64,000 nucleotides of DNA from Lysobacterales bacterium (GTDB lineage: Bacteria > Pseudomonadota > Gammaproteobacteria > Xanthomonadales > Wenzhouxiangellaceae): the NCBI GenBank assembly GCA_002722315.1, contig PBLG01000010.1, positions 1-64,000 of the forward strand, written 5' to 3'. Positions 1 through 7,946 of the stretch are shown in pieces. Under the pieces are notes generated by a model. The model was not told the DNA's origin. It saw only the letters and a list, made by a program, of their open reading frames with translations, and did no database searches. Each line of letters begins with the position of its first letter. Within the stretch, counting starts at the first letter, position 1. The position numbers were made by a program, and so were the translations under genes.

Positions 1-1
1 C

Positions 2-592
2 GGCGAAGGCGCTGAAAGCCGCCTCGACACCGGCGCACACGTTTCCGCGGAAACGTCCAGACGCCTGGCATGTGATTGCGCAGTTGTCCACTGGGACGAA
101 GACAAAGCCGGCGATCCCCTGAACATCGGCCGCCGCAGCCGCAGCATCCCGCCCGCCATCCGCCGAGCGCTGCAGAAACGCGACCAGGGCTGCCGGTTCC
201 CGGGCTGCACGGCGCACAGATTTGTAGATGCTCACCATATCCAGCATTGGGCGGATGGGGGTGCAACAAAAATGGACAACCTCGTCCTGCTCTGCCGCCA
301 TCACCATCGCCTGGTGCACGAAAGCGGCTACGGCGTCCGCATGACCGACAAGGGCATCCCGAAATTCACCGACCCGACCGGCCGAACCATTCCGCAAGTC
401 GCCGAAACACGTTTCCGCGGAAACGTTCTCGCGCTACGACGACGAAACGACAAAGCCGGGCTCGGTATCACGCACGAAACGCCGATTCCGCTCTGGGAAG
501 GCGAGAAAATGGACGACAGCATGGCGGTTGAGGCGCTGCTGTGGCTGGAATCACTCAAGAACCCAAGATTTGAAGCGAGGGACGCAACATGA
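2..592 (+). CDS. DUF222/HNH endonuclease, 3' part (5' end outside window)
   Basis: An open frame runs from the window edge to a TGA at 590-592. The visible protein carries the DUF222 C-terminal signature (HVSAETSRRLACD, about 45-85) and then a complete HNH nuclease core: CRFPGC zinc-type cysteines, DAHHI with the first catalytic His, HWADGG, and LLCRHHHRLVH with the closing Cys and His residues. Proteins of this family are common in GC-rich bacteria and are predicted DNA endonucleases, often spread as selfish or mobile genes; the cellular role is not established. The stop codon overlaps the start of the next gene (ATGA at 589-592), so the two are probably translationally coupled. The coding sequence contains two identical 18-bp palindromes in two different reading frames. 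The N-terminal DUF222 region cannot be seen. Confidence 0.85.
   Translation, partial: GEGAESRLDTGAHVSAETSRRLACDCAVVHWDEDKAGDPLNIGRRSRSIPPAIRRALQKRDQGCRFPGCTAHRFVDAHHIQHWADGGATKMDNLVLLCRHHHRLVHESGYGVRMTDKGIPKFTDPTGRTIPQVAETRFRGNVLALRRRNDKAGLGITHETPIPLWEGEKMDDSMAVEALLWLESLKNPRFEARDAT
39..56. repeat. 18-bp perfect palindrome, copy 1
   Basis: The sequence ACGTTTCCGCGGAAACGT equals its own reverse complement. Here it is read in frame as part of the conserved HVSAET segment of the HNH gene. An identical copy lies at 409-426. Confidence 0.9.
409..426. repeat. 18-bp perfect palindrome, copy 2
   Basis: Exact second copy of the palindrome at 39-56, 370 bp downstream in the same gene. It is read in another frame (encoding TRFRGNV), so protein conservation cannot explain the identity. 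Confidence 0.9.
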
Positions 593-912
593 CCAATAAC
601 TTCGAAGTCCGCTACCTCTACCGAGACGGCGGCAACAACAAGCGGTGCCAATCGGTCGTCATCGCCAATCCCGACGGCATCACGCTTGAACAACTGAAAG
701 AATCAGTTCGTTCCCGATTCAGCGATCTACAGGTCTGGCCGGACGTCCTCCACTTCCAGCCGGAAGAACTCAGCTGGCCGACGACCTATTTCCCGGCCCA
801 TGATCCGAATCGTGAAGAATTGAACGTACATGAGATCGATGAAATCACACTGACCGAGGCAGCCGCCACGGTTCACTGGCAGACCGCTGCAAAATTGGTC
901 CGAGATATGTAG
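589..912 (+). CDS. small hypothetical protein coupled to the HNH gene
   Basis: A 107-residue acidic, soluble protein beginning MTNNFEVRYLYRDGG. I do not recognise a family. The ATG overlaps the stop codon of the HNH endonuclease gene by four bases, which argues that this is a real gene co-translated with it rather than a chance frame. It has no signal peptide or membrane segment. An attC-like structure begins 45 bases after its stop, the layout of an integron gene cassette, but the overlap with the upstream gene does not fit a simple cassette. It could be a partner of the nuclease (for example an immunity or accessory protein); that is only inference from position. Confidence 0.65.
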   Translation: MTNNFEVRYLYRDGGNNKRCQSVVIANPDGITLEQLKESVRSRFSDLQVWPDVLHFQPEELSWPTTYFPAHDPNREELNVHEIDEITLTEAAATVHWQTAAKLVRDM

Positions 913-956
913 CCTTAGATTCTATGCACGATGCACGACCTGACCCTCTGTTTTTT

Positions 957-1028
957 TCCTAACGCTAGGACTCACCAGCGGCAGTGGGGAGCAGCGGAAT
1001 TGCCATCCGGTGCAGCGCCTTGTTAGGC
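957..1028 (+). other. attC-like integron recombination site (candidate)
   Basis: A 72-bp segment starts with TCCTAAC (957-963) and ends with GTTAGGC (1022-1028), matching the R''/R' pattern YYYAAC...GTTRRRY with six complementary bases. Inside, CACC/GGTG (973-976 and 1008-1011) and GGCA/TGCC form a second and third paired block around a loop, as in folded attC sites. The GTTAGGC end points downstream of a plus-strand gene, the normal cassette orientation. No integrase gene is in the window. The stop codon of the convergent helicase gene lies in the GTTAGGC block. A chance resemblance cannot be excluded. Confidence 0.45.
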
Positions 1029-4000
1029 CATTTCTTTGATGAGCCTGATCCTTCGATTCTTTGCCTTGTATTTTTCAATGCTTCCGCGTTTCTCCAGAGA
1101 GTCAATGCTCCGCCTGACTCTCCTTTCGAACTGTAATCGGGGACTTCCACGTGTTATCACACCCACTTCTTTTAGGACACGAGTCGTCACGGAATTCAAC
1201 GTACATGACTGATTCGGGCACTTCGATAAAACAGAAAGGATAGCGTCCTGAATTTCTGCTGCGGTTATTCCCTCCGCTCGGCGACCGGATGGACTGTTGC
1301 CATTATCTGAATCACCGACTGCGTCGTCATTATCGTCATAGATGCGATCAATATCCTCGGCAGTATCCCCGTCGAATTTGTTGAAATCGTCTCTTTTAAA
1401 ATGGTCTTCTGGAGGCGCATTTCCACATTGAGAACCTGGAAAGATGTCACGGTCCCCCAGCGCTTGCCAGAGCCCGGCGAGCGCGTTCTCCTTGTTAGCA
1501 TAGAAGGCTGATTCTCTCACCCGGAAGAACTCCCAGCCGCAACGCTCTAATTGGCGCTGGCGCTGCATATCGGATTCGTAACGATCGGCACCGTGCCAGT
1601 TGTCGCCGTCGCATTCGATCGCCAGCCGCGCCTGCCCACCCTCAACCACAAGATCAATTCGCTTGCCCGCAACTTCATGCTGGGCAAGCACGGTGAAATT
1701 CTTTCTCAGCAGCTCCAAAGTAACATCTACCTCGAACCAGCTATCGAATGGCGCGGGCGGATTCACGACGCGCCGATTATCCTGGGCTGCCCGCTGCTCC
1801 AGTTCAGCCCGGTCGATACCGGCAACCTGTTGGGGCTTTGTGTTCTCGAAGAAACCAAGCAGCTGGCGCCGAAGACATGACGCGCTGAGATCGTCACAGG
1901 TGACGGAATGGAAAAGAATCATCATGTCCCGGGCGCGACTGGCTGCGACATTGAATCGCCGTTCGTCCGCCGTCTTGGTGAGAGGACCGATCCTTTCATT
2001 GCTTGCCGAGACAAGTGACAGGAAAATAATGTCTCGTTCGTCGCCCTGAAAGCTGTATGGATTGCCGCAAACCAGGCGACGCCGCTCCATTTCCTCGGCC
2101 CCCACCCGCTCAAGCAATTGATTCTCGATCAACCCAGCTTGCGCTTCGCCTTGAAGCACCACCACGCCCATCGTCTTGCCATCATACCGACTGTCACCGC
2201 ACATCTTTCCGATTCTTTCGACAATGGCTTCCGCTTCCGGGCGGTTGATTATCCGGTTGTTCGAGCCTTCGCGATAGCCGCCGTTCAAGAAGACATGCTC
2301 AAGCGGCGGCAGTCGGTTCGGGCCATACTGCCTCAACGGAATCAGCGGCGTATCCGAGTAGCAGAGATCGTTGCTGAAACGGATGATTTCCGGCATGCAA
2401 CGGAAGTGCTCGCGCAGCGTGATTTGGCGTGTTCCATACCGGAGTTTTCCGTGATCGAAAAGGCTGCTCTCAATATCAAACGACGACCTGAAGCGGAAAT
2501 CATAAAGGAACTCTTCCATCAGGCGATGCACCGAGTCACGGGGCAAACCCACGGCATCCGGGCTAATCTGTTTGTCATCTCCAACAATCAATATTTTCTT
2601 TCCAAGATAGAACAAGGGAAGCGCCTCCACGCCGCATTGCGAAGCCTCGTCAACGATAATCACGTCGAACATGCCGGGGGCGGGATACACTGTGTCCCAA
2701 ATGCGATGCAGTGGCATTACCCATGCGGGAACCGCCTCGCGGCATTCATTGAGGTGCCCTTGAGCCTCGCGACGATGGCGCGGTGCGTGCTTCCCCGTTC
2801 CCTTGCCAAGCCGCCGCATGGACTGCTGCCAGGCTTCCATATGCCGGCGATGATCTTCCTTGAGCCGCAAGAAACAAAACGACCAGGCGTGAAGAGAGGC
2901 CAGCCTCGCAATAAGGCTATTTATCTCCTCCTCAATTTGTTTGTCGCGCTTGGCGAGTGCCGGAACATCTTCCTGCCGGATGTAATCTTCGATCCAGTAC
3001 CGTGCCTGCGCCCAATGCCAAGCGCCTCCAATGCGCTGGACTCGTTCCTCCCAATATTGATCGTTGCAGGTTTGTTCCAAGGATTGCGTGAACTCCGGAA
3101 GCAAGCGACGTAATTTCGAGAGATATCCGTCCACCTTCTGAAGCTGCTGGCGCTGCTTTTCCAAATTCTCAATCGTGTTCGCGCACAGAGAAACCTGATC
3201 AATGTTGCGGCTGCGAATGGCGCTCAACAAATCATTTGTCACCGGGTGCGCGTCACCCCTGGCGCCCATGTGAGCAATTGGGGCTTCAACGTCTTGGATT
3301 TCCTCACTGGAATGCCGCTTTCGGATACGGGCCAATGCTAGACGGCAAGAGGAAACAATTCTTTCAATTTCCGATTCGTCAGCCCATACAGGCTCGTCCG
3401 CGCCCGGGCATTGGCTTATCGCTTCCCGGCACTTGGCAATGCGTTCTTCGAGCGCCAAGACATTTTCAAGCGCATCACGCAATGACTTAAGGGCGGTCAA
3501 TTGCAGATTGTACGGCCCTTCAACCTTTTCGCTACGCCCTTTCCAAAAATCCCATGCCTTTTCGCATTCAATGCGAACGTGCAGGGCATCGGCAATATTT
3601 GAAAAATTCTCGACCGTAGAGCATGGCCGTCCGTCAATCTTCACTGTCTTGATAACATGTAGCCGGTCTTTCACCGGTTTGGGTCGAAACAAGCCCCAAC
3701 CCAGTTTCCCGCCATTCTCCATGTGCTCTTTCAGTTTGTGAGCGTCGTCACGCAATGATCTTATATCGATAGTATCCGGGAAATCGATACGGGTCTCGTC
3801 GGCGATCGAAACGCGCTCTTCAATTGACGCAACAACATCGCGCGTAACACGCAATAGTTCATTCCATAGAAACGAGTTTCCGCCCTGAACGTCGCGCAAG
3901 GCCTCACTCATCCATGAATGCGGCGCCGCTAGAAGTTTTTTCCGAGCGTCTCGGAAAGATGAGAAAGCGTTGAAAATCGCCTTGATGGCCGGAGGACTAT

Positions 4001-5879
4001 TTCTTGTCAACAAATTCGTAAATCGTTCGTCGGCTCCAGGTGCCGAGTTTTGCTCTTCTTCAGTCGCACTTTCCTCATTATTCACGAGATCAGCAAAGCG
4101 TTCAGAAGACGGCAGCGCTTTGGGCCATCTAAGGCTCAATTCGCGACGCTTCTGTTGCGTGAATTGGCGCAACGCTGCAAGTAGGTTTTGCAAATCGTTC
4201 GTGGAAATCTTACACGTCTTGTCCAGAGGAACGGAATCCGTGAACCACCCGTACTCGGCCCGATCGCGGTTCACCGCTTCGGCGATTCTCGCCGCCGTCC
4301 CTCGATAGGATCCTTCCGCAATGGACTGCGTGTGCGTTTCGGACTCCCGAATGTCACGGAGCCGCCGATTGACCTTCGCCTTCTCCTCGCGGCACTTTCG
4401 CAGGCGATCTTCTAGTTCCATGCGCTCTTGCCTGGCGCGATCTTCGTTCCATTCCTCATGCTTGCGGAGAATACCGCCCACGCTGGATTCGAGCGAACGG
4501 CGTTCCTCAAGTCCACTGCCAAGCAGATTAATGCAGAGGGGACGCAATTCATCAGGCACAAGCCCTTCAAGAACCTGAAGCGCGCGCGGCGTTTTCGCCG
4601 TGATGAGCGTTCGCTGGCCCGTGGCGAGCAGGTGGCAAATCAGATTGGCGATGGTATGGGATTTTCCGGTGCCAGGCGGCCCTTGCACAAGCACACCGCT
4701 TGCCGTTCGAATCTTGTCCACAATGCGGCGTTGCTCATCGTTTGATGGTTTGGGAAAGAAGACTTCGCCATCGAATGCAGCGTTAGCCTCTTTCGGTTCG
4801 TCGCTCAATTCGACGCCATCCTTCGAACGTATTTCTGCAAGGTCCGCGAATTCACCGGGGATGGCTTCTCCGTTTTCGACCCGTTCCTTGATGCGTTTCA
4901 AGGTTTCAGTAAGACCTCTTGCGGAACGTTTTCGCAGGATCAAAGCGGGAGCATATTTCACAATGGGTTTAGCCGAAGCGGAGATGTTCTTCGCTTCTAG
5001 CGTGTCTTCATAATCGCCTTGCGAGTTGATCGAATGCACCAAGGCCTGCAAGACCCCTGCGACACGGCCTTTTTCCCAGGGATCGTCATCGGCTGCGCCT
5101 AATGTGGCCCTCGCGTTTTCCTCCGCCCGGGCCGGTTGTTCCTCAATGTCCAGCATGTCGAGTTCGGGACGCAACTTAGCGCCTTCGGTGTGGGGCCGCA
5201 CGGTGAATTTCCCCAACCGGGCTTCAAACTCCAATATGGCGTCGGCCACAACCAAATGACGCCGGACGCGCTGACCGGTTGGCGTCTGCCAGGTCAGCAA
5301 GCCCAAACCAATCACGAGTTCATACTCTTCGCCAAGGCGGAGCTGCTCCTGATGGATAGCAAAGAGCGTGGAATAGACTTTGTGGACTTTCTCCCACGCA
5401 TTGTGATCTTCCGTCCACGGCAACCACTTGTCCTCGACATATCTATCCCATGCCCGTTGAATATCAGGATGATCCTCAAGGCGTTCAACGTGCGGTATGG
5501 TTTCCGGCTGGTCTGATTCCTCGACCCAGTCGGGATTCGGGATTTGTCCGGTGATCTCCGGGAGAAGTTCGGGCAGATCATTTTTGTTTCGAAGCAATGG
5601 AAAACTCACCCAATCCTTGCACTGAGCGGGGACGCTGGGCAGTTCCGGTTCCCGCCGGCTCTGCACTTCGAGCCATTCATCCGACTCGTGTTCCTCATCG
5701 CGCCCCCATGCCTGTGTGAAGCACCCCCGCTCATGAGGAATAGCCGAAAGCCAAAGCCAACTCTCGTAGTCAGCTATGTCGCGAATCAGCTTCGTGCGCA
5801 GAGTTGCCAGCCGAAGAAGATAATCGACGAGACGAGCGACCTTCTGCGTTCCAGGATTCTGTGCTTGCTGGTTATTCAA
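1023..5879 (-). CDS. SF1 (AAA_11/AAA_12) helicase with C-terminal MTES/Vsr-like nuclease domain
   Basis: A 1618-residue protein with a split superfamily-1 helicase. Walker A GPPGTGKS is at residues 400-407, a long coiled-coil and alpha-helical insert follows (about 460-1060), then Walker B VDEASQ (D1077, E1078), GDDKQ, LREHFRC, SFQGDE and the arginine motif NVAASRAR. After the helicase comes a restriction-like fold: RIDLVV (D1409) and AIECDGDNWHG (E1422, D1424) with a YESDMQRQRQLERCGW helix, typical of REase_MTES_1575/Vsr-like domains. The last about 80 residues look like a winged helix. Helicase plus Vsr/MTES single proteins are known as phage-defence effectors (Hhe-type), so restriction of invading DNA or RNA is the likely role. 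The start is TTG, preceded by AAGGGG; an in-frame TAG lies shortly upstream. It is isolated, between accessory genes and a pseudogene. Confidence 0.85.
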   Translation of the reverse strand: MNNQQAQNPGTQKVARLVDYLLRLATLRTKLIRDIADYESWLWLSAIPHERGCFTQAWGRDEEHESDEWLEVQSRREPELPSVPAQCKDWVSFPLLRNKNDLPELLPEITGQIPNPDWVEESDQPETIPHVERLEDHPDIQRAWDRYVEDKWLPWTEDHNAWEKVHKVYSTLFAIHQEQLRLGEEYELVIGLGLLTWQTPTGQRVRRHLVVADAILEFEARLGKFTVRPHTEGAKLRPELDMLDIEEQPARAEENARATLGAADDDPWEKGRVAGVLQALVHSINSQGDYEDTLEAKNISASAKPIVKYAPALILRKRSARGLTETLKRIKERVENGEAIPGEFADLAEIRSKDGVELSDEPKEANAAFDGEVFFPKPSNDEQRRIVDKIRTASGVLVQGPPGTGKSHTIANLICHLLATGQRTLITAKTPRALQVLEGLVPDELRPLCINLLGSGLEERRSLESSVGGILRKHEEWNEDRARQERMELEDRLRKCREEKAKVNRRLRDIRESETHTQSIAEGSYRGTAARIAEAVNRDRAEYGWFTDSVPLDKTCKISTNDLQNLLAALRQFTQQKRRELSLRWPKALPSSERFADLVNNEESATEEEQNSAPGADERFTNLLTRNSPPAIKAIFNAFSSFRDARKKLLAAPHSWMSEALRDVQGGNSFLWNELLRVTRDVVASIEERVSIADETRIDFPDTIDIRSLRDDAHKLKEHMENGGKLGWGLFRPKPVKDRLHVIKTVKIDGRPCSTVENFSNIADALHVRIECEKAWDFWKGRSEKVEGPYNLQLTALKSLRDALENVLALEERIAKCREAISQCPGADEPVWADESEIERIVSSCRLALARIRKRHSSEEIQDVEAPIAHMGARGDAHPVTNDLLSAIRSRNIDQVSLCANTIENLEKQRQQLQKVDGYLSKLRRLLPEFTQSLEQTCNDQYWEERVQRIGGAWHWAQARYWIEDYIRQEDVPALAKRDKQIEEEINSLIARLASLHAWSFCFLRLKEDHRRHMEAWQQSMRRLGKGTGKHAPRHRREAQGHLNECREAVPAWVMPLHRIWDTVYPAPGMFDVIIVDEASQCGVEALPLFYLGKKILIVGDDKQISPDAVGLPRDSVHRLMEEFLYDFRFRSSFDIESSLFDHGKLRYGTRQITLREHFRCMPEIIRFSNDLCYSDTPLIPLRQYGPNRLPPLEHVFLNGGYREGSNNRIINRPEAEAIVERIGKMCGDSRYDGKTMGVVVLQGEAQAGLIENQLLERVGAEEMERRRLVCGNPYSFQGDERDIIFLSLVSASNERIGPLTKTADERRFNVAASRARDMMILFHSVTCDDLSASCLRRQLLGFFENTKPQQVAGIDRAELEQRAAQDNRRVVNPPAPFDSWFEVDVTLELLRKNFTVLAQHEVAGKRIDLVVEGGQARLAIECDGDNWHGADRYESDMQRQRQLERCGWEFFRVRESAFYANKENALAGLWQALGDRDIFPGSQCGNAPPEDHFKRDDFNKFDGDTAEDIDRIYDDNDDAVGDSDNGNSPSGRRAEGITAAEIQDAILSVLSKCPNQSCTLNSVTTRVLKEVGVITRGSPRLQFERRVRRSIDSLEKRGSIEKYKAKNRRIRLIKEMA

Positions 5880-6177
5880 AACGTTGGGAGTCCCCTTGCG
5901 TTCTTTGGTCTAGCTTGAAAATGACCGACGAAACCGCCGGGAATTGAATATTGCGAATGGGGCGCGGCCTATTCTTGCTCTAGCCAAAAGGCCATCAGGC
6001 AGGTTTTTTGACGACCAGACATATTTCCCAGACGCTACCCGGAATTATCCGGCGCTGAAAACGAATATTGTTCGCAAGCCCTGCCGGCTGCCAAGCCATT
6101 TCCCAGCTTTCACTTGATGCTTCGCCTGCCCCGATGATGCACGAATTTTGACTTACAGACAAGCGGGACTCGACGCC
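5880..6177. other. intergenic stretch without recognisable gene
   Basis: About 300 bp between the helicase start and the MATE pseudogene. It is less GC-rich than its surroundings. I see no convincing open frame, RNA gene or strong hairpin. It must contain the promoter and ribosome binding site (AAGGGG at about 5891-5896 on the minus strand) of the helicase gene; no clear -10/-35 pair stands out. Confidence 0.6.
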
Positions 6178-6676
6178 CTACCCCCTAACCGGCGCCCCCG
6201 CCCGCCAGGGATCGCTGGGGCCGATGACGCGGCCGGCACCCGCACCCAGTTCGCCCGGGCCCTTGCGGAAGGTGGTGAGCACGATCACCAGCAGCCACAT
6301 GGCGCAGGTGAAGTCGATGGCGGTGGCGCCGTAGTAGATGCCGGAGATGCCGACCATGGGGGGACGATGAGCATGACGGGGACGTAGAGCAATAAATGTC
6401 GGGTCACCGAGACCATGGTGGCCTTGCCGGATTGCTCGATGGCCGGCAACGGGCTGAGCGCGGTGAAGACTAGCGGCAGTACCAGAAGCGCGAGAATGAG
6501 GATGCGGAAGCGCCCGACGTCATTTTCGCTGAATTCGACACCGGGCCGAGCCTTGGAACGCGATGTCTTCGTCGGTGCCGATGCGCGACAGCGTGTTGGA
6601 AACGACGATCGCCTGGACCAGGCCCATGGACGACGAGATCATCGACCGCACGCCGAGCTTGGCGATGCGCCCCATG
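6178..6676 (-). pseudogene. truncated and deleted MATE transporter copy
   Basis: This segment aligns closely along its length with the 3' half of the intact MATE gene at 9156-10586 (same strand), including the terminal codons (plus-strand CTACCCCCTAACCGGCGCC here, CTACCCCCTCACCGGCGCC there). It has small frame-breaking indels (for example at about 6359), an internal deletion of roughly 215 bp at about 6551 and no 5' half. It ends abruptly at the stop of the toxin gene. No continuous reading frame remains. It is a dead paralogue, probably left from a tandem duplication. Confidence 0.85.
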
Positions 6677-6678
6677 CA

Positions 6679-6942
6679 TTATTCGTAATGGCTCCATAGC
6701 CGTAACACCTTGACAACCCGATCCTTTTCCAACACCTGGTATACCAACCGATGCTGGATGTTGATTCGCCTCGAATAGGCTCCGGAAAGGTCGCCGACGA
6801 GCTTTTCAAAAGGAGGCGGCCTCTGAAATGGGTCCTTGGCCAGGATGGCCAGGAGTTCCTCTGCCTTTGGTTTCAAGCCGCTCGAAACCAGTTTTTTCGC
6901 GTCCTTCTGTGCCTGACTCGTAAAGACCAGACGCCAACTCAC
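6679..6942 (-). CDS. yoeB: Txe/YoeB-family mRNA interferase toxin
   Basis: An 87-residue RelE-superfamily toxin of the YoeB/Txe type, which cuts mRNA at the ribosome. The N-terminus SWRLVFTSQAQKDAKK and the C-terminus VLRLWSHYE match the family, with Glu, the two Arg residues (YSRRINIQHRLVY) and the terminal His-Tyr pair that form the active site. I chose the GTG at 6940-6942 because it overlaps the antitoxin TGA as GTGA, the usual yefM-yoeB coupling, and gives the normal family length; an ATG at 6963 would add seven residues. It is co-transcribed with the antitoxin from a promoter at about 7211-7238. The gene looks intact. It lies between MATE gene remnants. Confidence 0.9.
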   Translation of the reverse strand: MSWRLVFTSQAQKDAKKLVSSGLKPKAEELLAILAKDPFQRPPPFEKLVGDLSGAYSRRINIQHRLVYQVLEKDRVVKVLRLWSHYE

Positions 6943-7181
6943 CAGCCCGGATCCTCGGCGCATTCGTCAACGGGGGTCTCCATTCCTTCGCGGATCGATT
7001 CACGCATGCCGGGGATGGATAGCAGATACAGCGTCTCCTGGATTGCCTCCCAGTCTTCCTCGGAAACCAGCACCGCCTTGTTCCTCTTCCCCGTGATCAG
7101 CAGCGGCTGATGCGAGGATGCAGCCTCGTCGATCAGGCGATATAGATTGGCGCGGGCTTCGCTGGCCGTAATTGCAGTCAT
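6939..7181 (-). CDS. yefM: Phd/YefM-family antitoxin
   Basis: An 80-residue antitoxin starting MTAITASEARANLYRLID, the standard Phd/YefM N-terminal DNA-binding segment, followed by PLLITGKRNKAVLVSEEDW and an acidic C-terminus that would wrap the toxin. The start at 7181 is set by a strong GGAGGAGGT ribosome binding site six bases upstream; the longer frame to 7238 has no such signal. The antitoxin neutralises YoeB and is expected to repress its own promoter, which is packed with GTACGT repeats (7214-7247). The stop overlaps the toxin start by four bases. Confidence 0.92.
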   Translation of the reverse strand: MTAITASEARANLYRLIDEAASSHQPLLITGKRNKAVLVSEEDWEAIQETLYLLSIPGMRESIREGMETPVDECAEDPGW

Positions 7182-7210
7182 GACACACCTCCTCCAGGTT
7201 CTTCTTCGCA

Positions 7211-7247
7211 AGTGTACGTTATTTGGTACGTACGTCAAGAGGTACGT
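7211..7247 (-). promoter_or_regulatory. promoter and GTACGT operator repeats of the yefM-yoeB operon
   Basis: On the minus strand TTGACG (7233-7238) and TACACT (7211-7216) are 16 bases apart, a plausible sigma-70 promoter ending about 30 bases before the antitoxin start. Four GTACGT hexamers sit at 7214, 7226, 7230 and 7242, the middle two forming the palindrome GTACGTAC. YefM antitoxins bind GTAC-containing palindromes in their own promoters, so this is the likely autorepression site. Confidence 0.7.
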
Positions 7248-7271
7248 TTTAGCCGCGCGAGATCTGGTGTG

Positions 7272-7350
7272 ACCTACCCACTGACCGGCGCCCAGCCCGC
7301 CAGGGCGACCGGCACCGGCGCGCGATTCGCCCGGACCCCTGCGGAAGATT
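7272..7350 (-). pseudogene. third remnant of the MATE transporter 3' end
   Basis: About 80 bp resemble the last codons of the MATE gene (9153-9250) and even more closely the pseudogene at 6178-6280. Shared blocks include CTGACCGGCGCCCAGCCCGCCAGGG and TTCGCCCGG...CCTGCGGAAG, with a deletion of about 19 bp between them. The toxin-antitoxin pair therefore lies between two same-orientation MATE 3'-end fragments. Confidence 0.65.
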
Positions 7351-7352
7351 GT

Positions 7353-7946
7353 CTAATGCCGGACCAGATTCATTTCGAGGATCTGGTACCAGTTCTCTCC
7401 GTCATCCGGCGAGACCTCACCTGTTTCATGCCAGGTGTCATCCTCGATGACGATGTTGAATCTCAGCAGCACGTCGCTTTCCTCATCATGAAAGCTCCAC
7501 CGAAATGAATCCGGCTCGACGACAAAATCCGGGCCCCGCACGGTGCCGCGCAAGTCGTAGGTTCTCCAGCCGTACCGATTCGCATCCACGTCGAACGACA
7601 GGATTGCCAGCGACTCGTGTGTTGTCGTGCGCGCGCCGTCATCCGACTTGGTCACACCTTTGCCCTCGACCAGAAGAACCGAGCCGTTCAATCGTGGCGT
7701 GACTCGCTCGAAGATCTCGAAGTTGCTGCGTTGTCGATCCGGGCTCATCGACCAGCCGGTTCCGGACCACTCGCCAATCCAGTGGCTGACTTGCTCGATA
7801 GCCCGGACTTGTGCTGGCGGCGGGGCTATCACATGATTGGTTGCCGACCCTGCCTGACTTTCTTGCTCTTGCGCCGATACAGGCAGCGCAACCAGCGCTG
7901 AAAGTAAAAAAAATGCAGATAGTCAATGTAGAAGCGCTCTGTTCAT
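7353..7946 (-). pseudogene. lipocalin-like secreted protein with in-frame TGA in the signal peptide
   Basis: From the ATG at 7944-7946 (overlapping the glyoxalase stop as ATGA) the frame reads MNRALLH, then TGA at 7923-7925, then LSAFFLLSALVALPVSAQE and an uninterrupted 180-residue protein with the sequence HWIGEWSGTGWS early and ENWYQILEMNLVR at the end, resembling the DUF1579/nitrobindin-type lipocalin fold. A TGG in place of TGA would give a normal signal peptide. As written, translation could only resume at the GTG at 7832 (159 residues, no export signal). It is either a recent nonsense mutation or a sequencing error; function is unknown beyond a predicted small-ligand barrel. Confidence 0.65.

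Noticed and set aside
2118-3113. Long plus-strand open frame (331 residues) inside the helicase gene
   Set aside because: Antisense to a protein with complete helicase motifs; the frame has no recognisable domain and no ribosome site.
7923-7925. TGA read as selenocysteine
   Set aside because: A Sec in the core of a signal peptide makes no sense and no bacterial SECIS-like hairpin is apparent after it; nonsense mutation or sequencing error is simpler.
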